The translations under genes and the position numbers were made by a program. DNA of 64,000 bases from Deltaproteobacteria bacterium (GTDB lineage: Bacteria; Myxococcota_A; UBA796; SXON01), in assembly GCA_947445035.1 (NCBI GenBank), contig CANFCK010000008.1, positions 124,001-188,000 on the forward strand, in the 5' to 3' direction. The notes under the pieces are model-generated. The model was not told the origin of the DNA and did not search any database. It was given only the letters and a program-made list of their open reading frames with translations. Numbering within the stretch: position 1 is the stretch's first letter; every line of letters starts with the position of its first letter. Below are positions 7,701-16,724 of the stretch, piece after piece.

Positions 7701-10700
7701 ATGGCCGAATCCACGTCAGAGCCGATCGAGCTGCCCCTGGAAGTGGGCGGGCTCGTCATCCAGCCGGGCGACCGGATCGGGCAGTACGTGTATCGTCGGG
7801 TGGTCGGCCGTGGCGGCATGGCCCACGTGGTGCTGGCCTCCGACCCCGACGGGCAAGGCGTCGCGCTCAAGATCCTCAAGACGGGTCGAGTCGGCACCGG
7901 ACTTCAGCGCTTTCGTCGTGAGTTTCGTGCGTTGGCCAGGTTGCGCCATCCCAACGTCATCCGGGTCGATGCCTATGGGGACATCCACGGCCATCCGTAC
8001 ATCGCAATGGAATACATCGAAGGGAGCGATCTCCACACCCTCATCCACCAGCTCCGCAAGCTTCCCGAGGAAGAACGCTGGGCGCGCTGTGACGAGGTGC
8101 TCACCGACGTTGCCCGCGCGCTGGTGTACATCCACTCGCAGGGCCTCGTACACCGCGATCTGAAGCCGTCCAACGTGCTCATTGACGCCCAGGGGCGCTG
8201 CAAGCTGACCGACTTCGGCATCGTGAAAGACCTGGACCCGGAGCACGACACCCAGGCCTCAACCACGCTGGTGGGAACCTGGGCGTACGCCTCGCCGGAG
8301 CAAGTTGCGGGCGGCGCGGTCGACCACCGGAGCGACCTGTTCAGCCTCGGCGTGATCCTCTTCGCGATGCTCACCGGGCGCCGCCCATTCCTGGCGAAGG
8401 ACCTGAGTGGTTACATCGAACTCCACCGGACGCTCAATCCACCGGCGCCTTCGGACGTGGAACCGGGCGTACCCCCACACCTGGACGAAATGTGCCGGCG
8501 GCTCTTGGCGAAGGAGCCGCAACGTCGGCCGCAAGGCGCACACGAGCTGCTGTACCGACTGGAGGTGCGCGCCGTGTCCGGGGCGGCGATGCCCACGCCG
8601 ATCGGCCTTGCGCTGGTGGGGCGCGAACCGCTGGCCGACCGCCTGCGCGACGCCGTCGGTGCCTTGACCCGCAACCAGGGCGGCGTCGTTCTTCTGGAAG
8701 GGGAAAGTGGCAGCGGGCGCTCCCGGTTGATGGAGGTGGGGCACGCTGCCGCGAGCGCCTTGGGACTTCCGGTCCACGGCGTTGGCGTCACGCGCCCCGA
8801 CGGCCCGATCGGCGTGCTTGTACGGCTGGCCGATTCGCTCACGGCCGCCGAGTCCGGCAGCGCCGCGCCCGTGCTCCTGACCGCCGCGCAGCGGGCCGCC
8901 GAGGCCGCGGGGGGCACGGCGCGGACCGAGCTCTACGCTCGCCTGATCGAAACGGTGCGGACGCGCTGCAGCCGGCAGCCCCAGGTGATCCTGGTAGACG
9001 ACGTCCACCAGGCCCTGCTCCCTGCGCTGGACGGGCTGCTCGCCCTGGTCCGCGCGCTGGCGGGCGAGCCGGTGCTCTTTGTCTTCGTGCTCGACGCGGA
9101 CGTCCGCACGCCCCGCCTCAACGCACTCCGTGCCCTGGGCGCCAGCCTCGCCGTCACGCCGCTGGACGAGGCGGGCGCCATCGCGCTGGCCGCGGCGGTT
9201 TTGGGGGCCGGGAAGACCGCATCGGCGGTCGGAGGGCGCTTGCACGCCGAGACGGGCGGGAATCCGGGCGCGCTCGTGGATTGGCTCCGCGCGCTCGTCG
9301 CCACTGGCATCGTGGTGAAGAGCGGCCGGAGTCATCGCCTTGGCGTGGACCCGGAGGAGATCGCCCGCGGACACCTCGACGTGCCGGCCAGTGTGCTCGA
9401 CCGGGTGCGCGAGCGGCTCGACGCGCTGGACCTTGCCGACCGGAACTTCGCCGAGGCGCTGGCGGTGTACGGTCACGAAGTCGAGTTGGACGTCATGCTC
9501 ACCGTGCTCGGCCTCGACGAAGAATCGGCCCAGGACGTGGTGATGCGCCTCGATCAGGACGGAATCGTCCGTTGTCGTACGGCCGGCCCCCACCAGTTCG
9601 TGTCCTTGGTCCGTCCGCTCGACCGCACCGCGCTCTACCGCGGATTGGATCCGGAGCGTCGATCGCGTTTGCATGGCACGTTCGCCGCGGCGTTGGAGGC
9701 CGGATTTGGCGCGACGGTGACCAGCCTGGAACGCGTCGGCGCCCATTGGGCCCGGGCGGGGCAACCGGGACGCGGCTGGCGATTGGTGGTCGAAGGGTCG
9801 CGAACCATGCGCGAGCGCGGGCACAACGCCGAGGCGTGGGAGCTCAGCGAGCGCGCCGGAGAGTACGAGGACACGGCCCGCGTCGACATGGCGCCCGCTG
9901 AGTTCGCCGCGGTGAAGCAGATCGATCTGCTCGTGCGCTCCGAAGTGTTCTACATGCGAGGGAAGTGGCCAGGTGCGCGCGATGCACTCGAAACGGCGGC
10001 CATCCTGGCCGAGGGCGTCAACGACGAGCGGGGTGCGCTCCGCGCCCGCATGCGCCTGGCGCGCGTCCTGCGCACCTCGGGCCAGGTCGACGCTGCCGAC
10101 GCGATGGTGACCTTGCACCTGCCGCGTGCCCGTGAACTCGGAGAGCGCGGCGCGGTGGCGGAGGGCCTTTTGGCGCGCGCGCACGTCGCCTGGGCGCGCG
10201 GGGAGATCGACAAGGTCGAGCAGTATGCCCAGGAGGGGCTGGTTCAGGCGGGCACGGCACACCCGCGGGCGCGTGCGGACCTTTTGCTTGCCGCGGCCGC
10301 GGTACAGGCGTCGCGCGGCCAGCTTGCGAGCGCGGCCAGCGGCCTCAACGAAGCGCAGATGCTGTACGCCGACCTTCGGATGCACGGCATGCGATCGGCG
10401 GCGCTGGCGAATCTGGCCGAGGTCGAGTTGGGCCAGGGGGACCCGGTGGCGGCCTGGGAGCACGGCGCCGACGCGCTTTCAGAGATGGAGGCCGAGGGCG
10501 CCGGGAGCGAAGGGGCCCCGAGCGCTGGCGCCCACATGATCCGCGGCCTCGCGGCGCTTGAGCTCGGCGCCTGGAGCGAGGCCCGCGCTGAGTTGGAGAT
10601 CGCCCGGGGCCGAGCCGAAGCGCTTGGTCTCTGCACCGTGACCCTTGCCTGCAGCGTTCACCTCGCCCGGACCCGACTCGCCCTTGGCGATGCTGCCGGC

Positions 10701-11153
10701 GCGTTAGCGGTTTTGACCGAGCCCGAAGCGGCGCCGTGGCGCTCCGACCCCGAACGTTTCCTGCCGGTAGCGCACGCGCTGCGCGCCCGCGCGCACGCCC
10801 TCCGCGGAGAGCTTCCCGCCGCACGAAGGGCTCTTGCCGCGGCAGAAGCAGAGCTGCCTCGGCTGCCGCCGCAGCGCCGCGTGGAGACGGCGCTGGACAT
10901 GGCGCGGGCGCTCGAGCGGATCGGCGATGCCGCGTCGGCCCTGCCGCTCGCCCAGTCCGCTGCGCGGCTTGCTCAGGGCCGGGGGTTTCGCATCCTGAGC
11001 CTCGACTCGATCGCGCTGGCGGCCCGGGTCACCAGCGACGCCGCCGAAGGGGCCCGCCTCACCCGTGAAGCGCAGGCCGGCTTCGCCGCGATCCAGGCGC
11101 GGCTGCCGAGCTCGTGGCAGGCCAGCTTTCGCGTGCGCGGGGGCGGCGCCTGA
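7701..11153 (+). CDS. Ser/Thr protein kinase with ATPase-like and TPR domains (2 of 3)
   Basis: 1150-residue paralogue of the preceding kinase. The kinase domain is complete: 'VVGRGGMAHVV' Gly loop, Lys57 in 'VALKILK', 'HRDLKPSNVLI' near residue 150, 'LTDFGIVKD' near 170 and a SPEQ motif. The P-loop of the following ATPase-like region is 'GESGSGRSRLM' near residues 334-343, again with Arg in place of the Walker A Lys, followed by a Walker B-like 'VILVDDVHQALLPA'. The last 500 or so residues form TPR-like helical repeats. The ATG at 7701 lies 25 bases after the upstream gene and gives a short N-terminal lead-in. The 3' end overlaps the third kinase by 40 bases. Domain order matches kinase 1 throughout, suggesting tandem duplication. 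Confidence 0.88.
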   Translation: MAESTSEPIELPLEVGGLVIQPGDRIGQYVYRRVVGRGGMAHVVLASDPDGQGVALKILKTGRVGTGLQRFRREFRALARLRHPNVIRVDAYGDIHGHPYIAMEYIEGSDLHTLIHQLRKLPEEERWARCDEVLTDVARALVYIHSQGLVHRDLKPSNVLIDAQGRCKLTDFGIVKDLDPEHDTQASTTLVGTWAYASPEQVAGGAVDHRSDLFSLGVILFAMLTGRRPFLAKDLSGYIELHRTLNPPAPSDVEPGVPPHLDEMCRRLLAKEPQRRPQGAHELLYRLEVRAVSGAAMPTPIGLALVGREPLADRLRDAVGALTRNQGGVVLLEGESGSGRSRLMEVGHAAASALGLPVHGVGVTRPDGPIGVLVRLADSLTAAESGSAAPVLLTAAQRAAEAAGGTARTELYARLIETVRTRCSRQPQVILVDDVHQALLPALDGLLALVRALAGEPVLFVFVLDADVRTPRLNALRALGASLAVTPLDEAGAIALAAAVLGAGKTASAVGGRLHAETGGNPGALVDWLRALVATGIVVKSGRSHRLGVDPEEIARGHLDVPASVLDRVRERLDALDLADRNFAEALAVYGHEVELDVMLTVLGLDEESAQDVVMRLDQDGIVRCRTAGPHQFVSLVRPLDRTALYRGLDPERRSRLHGTFAAALEAGFGATVTSLERVGAHWARAGQPGRGWRLVVEGSRTMRERGHNAEAWELSERAGEYEDTARVDMAPAEFAAVKQIDLLVRSEVFYMRGKWPGARDALETAAILAEGVNDERGALRARMRLARVLRTSGQVDAADAMVTLHLPRARELGERGAVAEGLLARAHVAWARGEIDKVEQYAQEGLVQAGTAHPRARADLLLAAAAVQASRGQLASAASGLNEAQMLYADLRMHGMRSAALANLAEVELGQGDPVAAWEHGADALSEMEAEGAGSEGAPSAGAHMIRGLAALELGAWSEARAELEIARGRAEALGLCTVTLACSVHLARTRLALGDAAGALAVLTEPEAAPWRSDPERFLPVAHALRARAHALRGELPAARRALAAAEAELPRLPPQRRVETALDMARALERIGDAASALPLAQSAARLAQGRGFRILSLDSIALAARVTSDAAEGARLTREAQAGFAAIQARLPSSWQASFRVRGGGA

Positions 11154-13804
11154 CTCCGGCTGCGCGGGTCGGGCAATGGGCCCTGCTCCGGCCCCTTGGA
11201 CAGGGGGCGATGGCGGAGGTGTGGCTGGCGGAACACCAGTCGGGCCGGCGCGCGGCGCTGAAGTGGCTACGGCCGGATGCCTCGCCCGCGGTGCGCCGCG
11301 GCTTCGAAGCCGAGATTGTGGTCCTGTCGCGTCTGGACCACCCTGGTATCGTGCACCTGGTCGCTTCGGGGAAATCGGGCGGACGGCCTTGGTTTGCGAT
11401 GGACGTGTGCGACGGGGCCGACCTGTTGACGGTCGGAGAAAAGCTGCGTGTGCGCCCCTCGGCGGAACGCCATGCTCGCGCTCGCGACGTCGGCGTTCAA
11501 CTGGCGGCTGCGCTTGGCTATCTGCACCGGGCGGGGCTGGTGCATCGCGACGTGAAGCCAGCCAACGTTTTGTGGGCAAGCGGCAAGGCGGTGCTGACGG
11601 ATTTCGGCGTAGTGACGGCGCCGGGACCGGCGATGGAGGAAGGCTTTGTGGGCTCGATCGGGTGGGCTTCTCCGGAGGCGCTCTTCGGAGTCGCCGTCGA
11701 TGCCCGTGCTGATCAGTACGGCTTGGGGCTGGTGATGTACTGGCTGGTCACCGGCGCCCGCCCCTTCGACGAAGGCCGGCGTGCCAACCCCCATGTCTCG
11801 CCGCGGCCCCCGTCCGAACGTGATCCTTCAGTCCCGGCTGACCTCGAGGTCGTCATCCTGCGCTGCATCGCGAGTGACCCCCACGCGCGGTACGCCGACA
11901 TGGACGCGGTGGCGTTTGCGTTGGGTGCGGTCTCTGCCTCTGAAGGCTCGTTGGTGTCGGGACGACACGAAGCGGCCGCCAGCATCGTGGGGGCGTTGGA
12001 CCGCGTCGCGCAGGGGCAGGGACAGGTGGTGCGCCTTGTCGGCGTGGCCGGCTCCGGTCAGGCCCAACTCTTTGCGCTCGCGCGCGCGTCTGCGTTGCGA
12101 CGAGACTTGGCGTGTGTGGTCGATGACGATCCGGCGGTGATCGTGCCCGCGGCGACCCGCGCCCTGCACGGCGAGGCATTGCTGGTGCTGACGAGCGCTA
12201 TCGTTGTCGCGACCGAATCTGTGACGCTCTTGCCCTTGTCGGTGGCGGATATCCGGCGCTCGATCTTCGCCGCGGCGCCGGCGACCCCCGAGCTTGCGTC
12301 GGAGGCGGAGCGGCTGCGCGCGTGGAGCGGCGGGCTGGTCGACCTCGTGGAGGCGGCGCTCCGGTCCGGCGTCCGGGACGGGTGCTTCTCGGTGGGGCAG
12401 CTCGCGGAGCCGGACTTGGAGCCTTGGCTGGGGCGGTTGGACCTGGACGCCGCGAGTGTCGCTCAGGCCCTCGCTGCCCTCCCTGATGCCGCTCCCGCCG
12501 ACGTGATCGAGGCGGTGGCCGCTGCCCCGGCCATCGAGGTCTTGCCGTCGCTGGTGCAGCTGGGCATCGCGGTCCAGATCGGGGCGCGCTGGCTCTTGGG
12601 TGCGGAGGCGTTTCGGGCGCCGCTGCTTCGGAGCGCGATCGACCTGGACCCGCTGCTTGAGCGAGCGGGTGTCGCGACCTCCCCGCCTTCGGCGCCCGAT
12701 CCCGTGCTGGTGGAGGCGCGGGCCCACCTCGATGCTGGTCGGCTTTCGTCGGCATTGGACACGCTGGTTCGCGCGGTTGGCAGTGTCACGCCCGACGCGC
12801 CGCCGGAGCACCGGCTTCTGCTCGCCGCACTCCATTGGACCCTTCGCGACCACGCCGGTGCCGCCGAACAGTGGGGGCGGGTCCGCGTGGAGGCAACTGA
12901 CCCGAGGGCGCGGGCGCGGGCCCTCATCGGCCTCGGCGTGTTGCACCTTCAGCGCGGCGAGCTGGACCTCGCGCTGGACGAGCTCCACCACGCGCTCACC
13001 GACGCCGAACTGGCGGGCGACCCCCGGGTGACGATCCTGGCGGGCGTGGACCTCGCGGAGGCGCGGGCGTTGCGCGGCCACCTCGGAGACGCCCTCCGCG
13101 CCGGGCGCAGAGCGCGTGACGAAGCCAGGGCGCTCCGGGATGGCCCCCTGGAGGCGAAGGCGGCGCGGGCGTACGGGCACGTCTGCCTTGAGGTCGGCCT
13201 TTGGCGCGAGGCGGAGGCGTCGCTGGCCGACGCGGCGGCTTTGGCACGTGCCGCGAACCTTGAAGACGAGCGGTTGGCGGTGCGGGCCCTGCGTGCGCAG
13301 GCGGCGCTCGACGCGCGGCCGGGGGACAGGGTCGCGGCGGCGGTGGCGTTGGATCGCCTGGGGGGTGGCTCTGGCTTGGTCCGTCCCGATCCCGAAGGCT
13401 TTCGCGCCCTCACCGATGCGCTCCGCGCGGAAGCGCAAGCCCGGCTTGGCGAGCCGGCGCGCGCCCGCAGCGCCCTCGCGGAGGCGCTGGCGGCTACACC
13501 GCCGCGAGCGATGGCCCTGCGTCTGGGTCTGCGCTTGGCCCGCGTCCACCAACTGCTCGGTGAGCGGGGCGCGGCGATGGTTGCCCTGGAACAGGCATTG
13601 GCGTTGTCCGACGCGCACGGATTCGCCCTGTGCTCGTGGCGGGCGCGTTCGGCGCTGGCTGCGGCGGCGGGCGAGCCGGCGCCGGAGCCGGGGGGGCTTG
13701 TCGATGGGCTTGGCGAGGCCGAGCGGGTGGCGCTTTTGGGGGGAGGGGGGGGGGAGTGGCTCGCGGACCACGCGATGCCCTTGTCTCACCGGTCGGGACG
13801 CTAG
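11114..13804 (+). CDS. Ser/Thr protein kinase with degenerate ATPase-like and TPR domains (3 of 3)
   Basis: 896-residue third paralogue starting at a GTG inside the end of kinase 2; no later start fits, because the Gly loop 'LGQGAMAEVW' begins about 28 residues in. The kinase has Lys50 in 'AALKWL', 'HRDVKPANVLW' near 143, 'LTDFGVVT' near 163 and a SPEA motif, so the catalytic residues are kept. The ATPase-like region is shorter than in the other two and its P-loop reads 'GVAGSGQAQLF', with Gln at the Lys position, so nucleotide binding there is doubtful. C-terminal TPR-like helices fill the remainder. The 40-base overlap with the previous gene implies coupled translation and a shared operon. 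Substrates are unknown. Confidence 0.85.
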   Translation: MAGQLSRARGRRLTPAARVGQWALLRPLGQGAMAEVWLAEHQSGRRAALKWLRPDASPAVRRGFEAEIVVLSRLDHPGIVHLVASGKSGGRPWFAMDVCDGADLLTVGEKLRVRPSAERHARARDVGVQLAAALGYLHRAGLVHRDVKPANVLWASGKAVLTDFGVVTAPGPAMEEGFVGSIGWASPEALFGVAVDARADQYGLGLVMYWLVTGARPFDEGRRANPHVSPRPPSERDPSVPADLEVVILRCIASDPHARYADMDAVAFALGAVSASEGSLVSGRHEAAASIVGALDRVAQGQGQVVRLVGVAGSGQAQLFALARASALRRDLACVVDDDPAVIVPAATRALHGEALLVLTSAIVVATESVTLLPLSVADIRRSIFAAAPATPELASEAERLRAWSGGLVDLVEAALRSGVRDGCFSVGQLAEPDLEPWLGRLDLDAASVAQALAALPDAAPADVIEAVAAAPAIEVLPSLVQLGIAVQIGARWLLGAEAFRAPLLRSAIDLDPLLERAGVATSPPSAPDPVLVEARAHLDAGRLSSALDTLVRAVGSVTPDAPPEHRLLLAALHWTLRDHAGAAEQWGRVRVEATDPRARARALIGLGVLHLQRGELDLALDELHHALTDAELAGDPRVTILAGVDLAEARALRGHLGDALRAGRRARDEARALRDGPLEAKAARAYGHVCLEVGLWREAEASLADAAALARAANLEDERLAVRALRAQAALDARPGDRVAAAVALDRLGGGSGLVRPDPEGFRALTDALRAEAQARLGEPARARSALAEALAATPPRAMALRLGLRLARVHQLLGERGAAMVALEQALALSDAHGFALCSWRARSALAAAAGEPAPEPGGLVDGLGEAERVALLGGGGGEWLADHAMPLSHRSGR

Positions 13805-13838
13805 GGCTCGCCCAGGCTCGCCAACGCGCCCCTCGCCC

Positions 13839-13901
13839 GTCAGACCTCCGTCACCCCCCGTCAGACCTCCGTCACCCCCCGTCAGACCTCCGTCACCCCC
13901 C
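13839..13901 (+). repeat. Three perfect tandem copies of a 21-bp unit
   Basis: Three exact, adjacent copies (13839-13859, 13860-13880, 13881-13901) of a unit beginning GTCAGACCTCC and ending in six C. They fill the middle of the 149-base gap between the third kinase and comEC. There are no spacers and the unit is not an inverted repeat. A frame open through it would read Pro-Ser-Asp-Leu-Arg-His-Pro per copy, but I do not think it is translated. Confidence 0.9.
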
Positions 13902-13953
13902 GCTCGAATACATCAGCTTCCTCCGTCGGCACGGGTCTTGCCTCGCCCCCGGG

Positions 13954-16104
13954 ATGCTCCGCCCTCTCGCTGTCGGCCTCGTCGCCGGGTGTTTCTTCTG
14001 GCCCTGGCTACAGGTGCCGCTCGTGGAGGCGGTCGCCGCCGCCATGGCGTTGGCCGCGCTGTCCGTGGTGACGAAATCAAACACGACGGCCAACTTCAAC
14101 CTCGCTGCTGCCGGCCTCGCAGTGGGCTTCGCGCTGGTTGCACGCATCCCCTCGGGGCCAGAGCTGCGCGGGGAGGTGTCGCTTCGGGGCGTGGTCGCCA
14201 GCGCGGGGGAAGGGCGGCGCGCCAACGTCCTGCTCTCGGCGGCCGGCCCCCTCGGGACACAACCGGCCCCTGCGTCGGGTCGAGTCCGCGTGGCCTTTCC
14301 CGAGCGCCCGCCGCCTCCAGGAAGCGTGGTCCTGGTCGCGGGCTTTGCCCGACGCATCGATCCCACGCACCTCCCCGGCACGCCCGATCCGGTGATCGAC
14401 GCGGCGCGCGCGGGCGTCCGGAGCGAGGTCCACGCCACCCAGATGGTGACGCTCGGGCCTGACCGGCCCGCCCCCGCCGTCACCGAGGCGAGGCACGCCG
14501 GCCTGCTCCGCGCCTTCGTTGATGGCGACACCGCGGACGTCGCACCGGACCAGAGTCTGCTCTTGCGGCGCACCGGCACCTGGCACCTCGTCTCCATCTC
14601 GGGGCTTCACGTGGGTGTGGGTGCCGCCCTCGGCTGGGGTGCCGTCTGGGTGCTCAGCCGACCGTTCGCGGTGTGGCGCCGCCATGCCCTTTGGCGGTGG
14701 GTGTGCGCTCTGGGGGGCATCGCGGGGGCGATTGGCTACGCCGAGCTCGCGGAGTGGGGCGTGCCGGCGCGGCGGGCAGCGTGGATGACCTCCGTAGCCC
14801 TCGTCGTGTTGGCCGGGTCACGCCGGCCCGACGCGGCACGCACGATCGCGGTCGCGGCGATCGCCGTCGTGGTCATCGACCCCGCTTCCGTGGGTAGCCT
14901 CGGCTTCCAACTCAGCTTCCTGGCGCTCCTGGGGATGATGACGGTGGGCCCGCGGATCACCCGTCGCGTTCCGCCCGACCTGCCCCGACCGGTGCGTTGG
15001 CTTGCCGCCTCGCTCGCGACGTCGCTTGGCGCCACCGTCGGCACCCTTCCCATCATCGCGTTGCACCTCCAAAGCGTCAGCGTCCTGAGCCCGCTGGCGA
15101 ATCTCTGGGCGATCCCGTGGCTGGGCACGATCGCCACGCCGCTCGCCGTTTTGGCGTCCGCGCTTGAGGGCGCTCCTCGTCGTGTCACGCTCGTGCTCGC
15201 GGACGCGGCGGTCGACGTCGGCCTGGCGGGGCTGCGGCTCTGTGACGTCGATCCCGCCTCGCCTGCCGTGGGGGTGATCGGTGCCGCGGCGCTCGCGTTG
15301 ACGCTCGCGCTCTGGCGGCGCGAGCTGCTGGCGCTTGGCTGCGTGGCCGCGGTTTTGCTGTGTCCGCGTGCCCCCAGCCGCGACCTGGTGGTGACTTTCC
15401 TGGCGATCGGCCAGGGCGACGCCACGCTGGTGGAGTGGCCCGACGGGAGGCGCTGGCTCATCGACGGTGGCCCCCCGGGGCGGGAACTTCTGCAGTGGTT
15501 GCGGGCGAGGGGCATCCGGCGTCTGGACACCGTATTTCTGTCGCACGGCCACCCCGACCACTACGGCGGCCTGCTGCCGATTCTCGCGGAGTTGCCTGTC
15601 GATCGGTACGTCGCGGGCGCGCTCCTCGACGGTCAGGAGCTTGGCCATGTGGGCGTGTGGACCCGCGATCATCCCGACCTTGTCGGTGTTCCGGAAGGAT
15701 TTGTGGCGGAGGACGAGAACGATCGCAGCTTGATCCTCCGGGTGCGCTACGGTGCCAGGACGGTGCTCCTGCCCGGCGACGCCGAAGAGGCCGAAGAACT
15801 CGCGGTCGCGGCGTCGGGAGTGGACCTGCGTGCGGACGTGCTCAAGTTGGCGCACCACGGCAGCCGCACGTCCTCGACCGAGGCCTGGCTCGCGGCCGTG
15901 CAACCGAGCGTCGCGATCGCACCCTGTGGATTCGACAACCGGTATGGTCACCCGCACCCGGCAGTTCTGGCTCGCCTGAGAGCGATTTCCCCCGGCTTGC
16001 GGCTCTGGCGTACCGACCGGGACGGTTCGATCGAAGTACGCACCGACGGCGTCGATCTGCGCCTCCGTGCGATCGGAGGACCGGCCGCGTATCGGCTGCG
16101 TTAG
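13954..16104 (+). CDS. comEC: ComEC/Rec2-family DNA internalisation protein
   Basis: 716-residue inner-membrane protein predicted to form the channel for transforming DNA. N-terminal hydrophobic helices are followed by a soluble stretch, then the competence domain (multi-pass, about residues 190-450) with 'GTWHLVSISGLHVGVGAALG', the usual H-x-x-x-I-S-G-x-H signature. The last 260 residues are a metallo-beta-lactamase-like domain: 'FLAIGQGDATLVEWP', 'LIDGGPPG', the metal motif 'LSHGHPDHYGG', 'LLPGDAEEAEE' and 'LKLAHHGSRTSST'. All three parts are present and full length. The start at 13954 is the first ATG after the tandem repeats; the same frame is open further upstream but that part would run through the kinase gene. 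Downstream genes follow at 8 and 9 bases. Confidence 0.9.
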   Translation: MLRPLAVGLVAGCFFWPWLQVPLVEAVAAAMALAALSVVTKSNTTANFNLAAAGLAVGFALVARIPSGPELRGEVSLRGVVASAGEGRRANVLLSAAGPLGTQPAPASGRVRVAFPERPPPPGSVVLVAGFARRIDPTHLPGTPDPVIDAARAGVRSEVHATQMVTLGPDRPAPAVTEARHAGLLRAFVDGDTADVAPDQSLLLRRTGTWHLVSISGLHVGVGAALGWGAVWVLSRPFAVWRRHALWRWVCALGGIAGAIGYAELAEWGVPARRAAWMTSVALVVLAGSRRPDAARTIAVAAIAVVVIDPASVGSLGFQLSFLALLGMMTVGPRITRRVPPDLPRPVRWLAASLATSLGATVGTLPIIALHLQSVSVLSPLANLWAIPWLGTIATPLAVLASALEGAPRRVTLVLADAAVDVGLAGLRLCDVDPASPAVGVIGAAALALTLALWRRELLALGCVAAVLLCPRAPSRDLVVTFLAIGQGDATLVEWPDGRRWLIDGGPPGRELLQWLRARGIRRLDTVFLSHGHPDHYGGLLPILAELPVDRYVAGALLDGQELGHVGVWTRDHPDLVGVPEGFVAEDENDRSLILRVRYGARTVLLPGDAEEAEELAVAASGVDLRADVLKLAHHGSRTSSTEAWLAAVQPSVAIAPCGFDNRYGHPHPAVLARLRAISPGLRLWRTDRDGSIEVRTDGVDLRLRAIGGPAAYRLR

Positions 16105-16112
16105 GCCTACGA

Positions 16113-16715
16113 ATGTTCGACGCCCGCGCCCTACTTTCTACCGCCGCGACCGCCCAACTGCCGCTCCACCTCATCTCGCTGCGTCGTGAGGTGCGTGTGA
16201 CCGGGCAGCTCGCAGAGGCAGCAGATGACGCGCTCACGGTCGCGCTGCCGAGTGGGCATGGGCTCGAGCCGATGGACCAGCTCAGCGTCTCGTTCAGCCA
16301 GGGTGGCTACACCCATAGTTTCCTCGCGCACGTCGTCGACATCGACGGCGACTGCGCGTGGCTCTCCGTGCCCGGCCGCGTGGTCTCCGCCGACCAACGG
16401 CTCGTTCCCCGCGCCCGGGTCACGGTTCCCGTCGAAGTGGACCTGCTCGGCGCTCACCCGGAGTGTCGCCCGGTGCTGGTTGATCTCGCGGTGATCGGCA
16501 TGCAAGTTACCGTGTCGCGCCCGGCCGGCATCGCGCTTTACGAGCGCATTCCCGTCGTTCTGGCCTTCGAGGGTCATCGGATCGAGCTCGTGGCCGAACT
16601 GCGCCGCGAAAAGGGCGCTGCGCTCGGGTTCTTCTTCCCCGATTGCGTCAAGCGTGGCCGACTTCAGCCACCCGCCGCGCTCGTCGCGCTGGTCGAACGC
16701 GTAAAACAGGGCTGA
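16113..16715 (+). CDS. PilZ-domain protein
   Basis: 200-residue soluble protein whose C-terminal half looks like a PilZ domain, the common c-di-GMP receptor fold. The first motif R-x3-R is present as Arg96 and Arg100 ('RLVPRARV'). The second, normally D/N-x-S-x2-G, reads 'DLAVIGM' (Asp124 to Gly129) with Ala in place of Ser, so ligand binding may be weakened. The N-terminal half resembles a YcgR-like split barrel. ATG at 16113 is 8 bases after the comEC stop, so it is probably in the comEC operon. It may link a second-messenger signal to surface or uptake machinery. That link is inference from context only. Confidence 0.7.
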   Translation: MFDARALLSTAATAQLPLHLISLRREVRVTGQLAEAADDALTVALPSGHGLEPMDQLSVSFSQGGYTHSFLAHVVDIDGDCAWLSVPGRVVSADQRLVPRARVTVPVEVDLLGAHPECRPVLVDLAVIGMQVTVSRPAGIALYERIPVVLAFEGHRIELVAELRREKGAALGFFFPDCVKRGRLQPPAALVALVERVKQG

Positions 16716-16724
16716 CCCTTCGCC

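Noticed and set aside
8259-10463. Minus-strand open frame of 734 codons
   Set aside because: It lies opposite the second kinase, whose motifs are unambiguous; the translation is rich in Arg, His, Gly and Gln as expected for an antisense frame in GC-rich DNA.
11828-13789. Minus-strand open frame of 653 codons
   Set aside because: Antisense of the third kinase; composition is Arg/Gln/His-rich with no recognisable domain.
13839-13901. Possible CRISPR array
   Set aside because: The copies are directly adjacent with no spacers, only three in number, and no cas genes are nearby.
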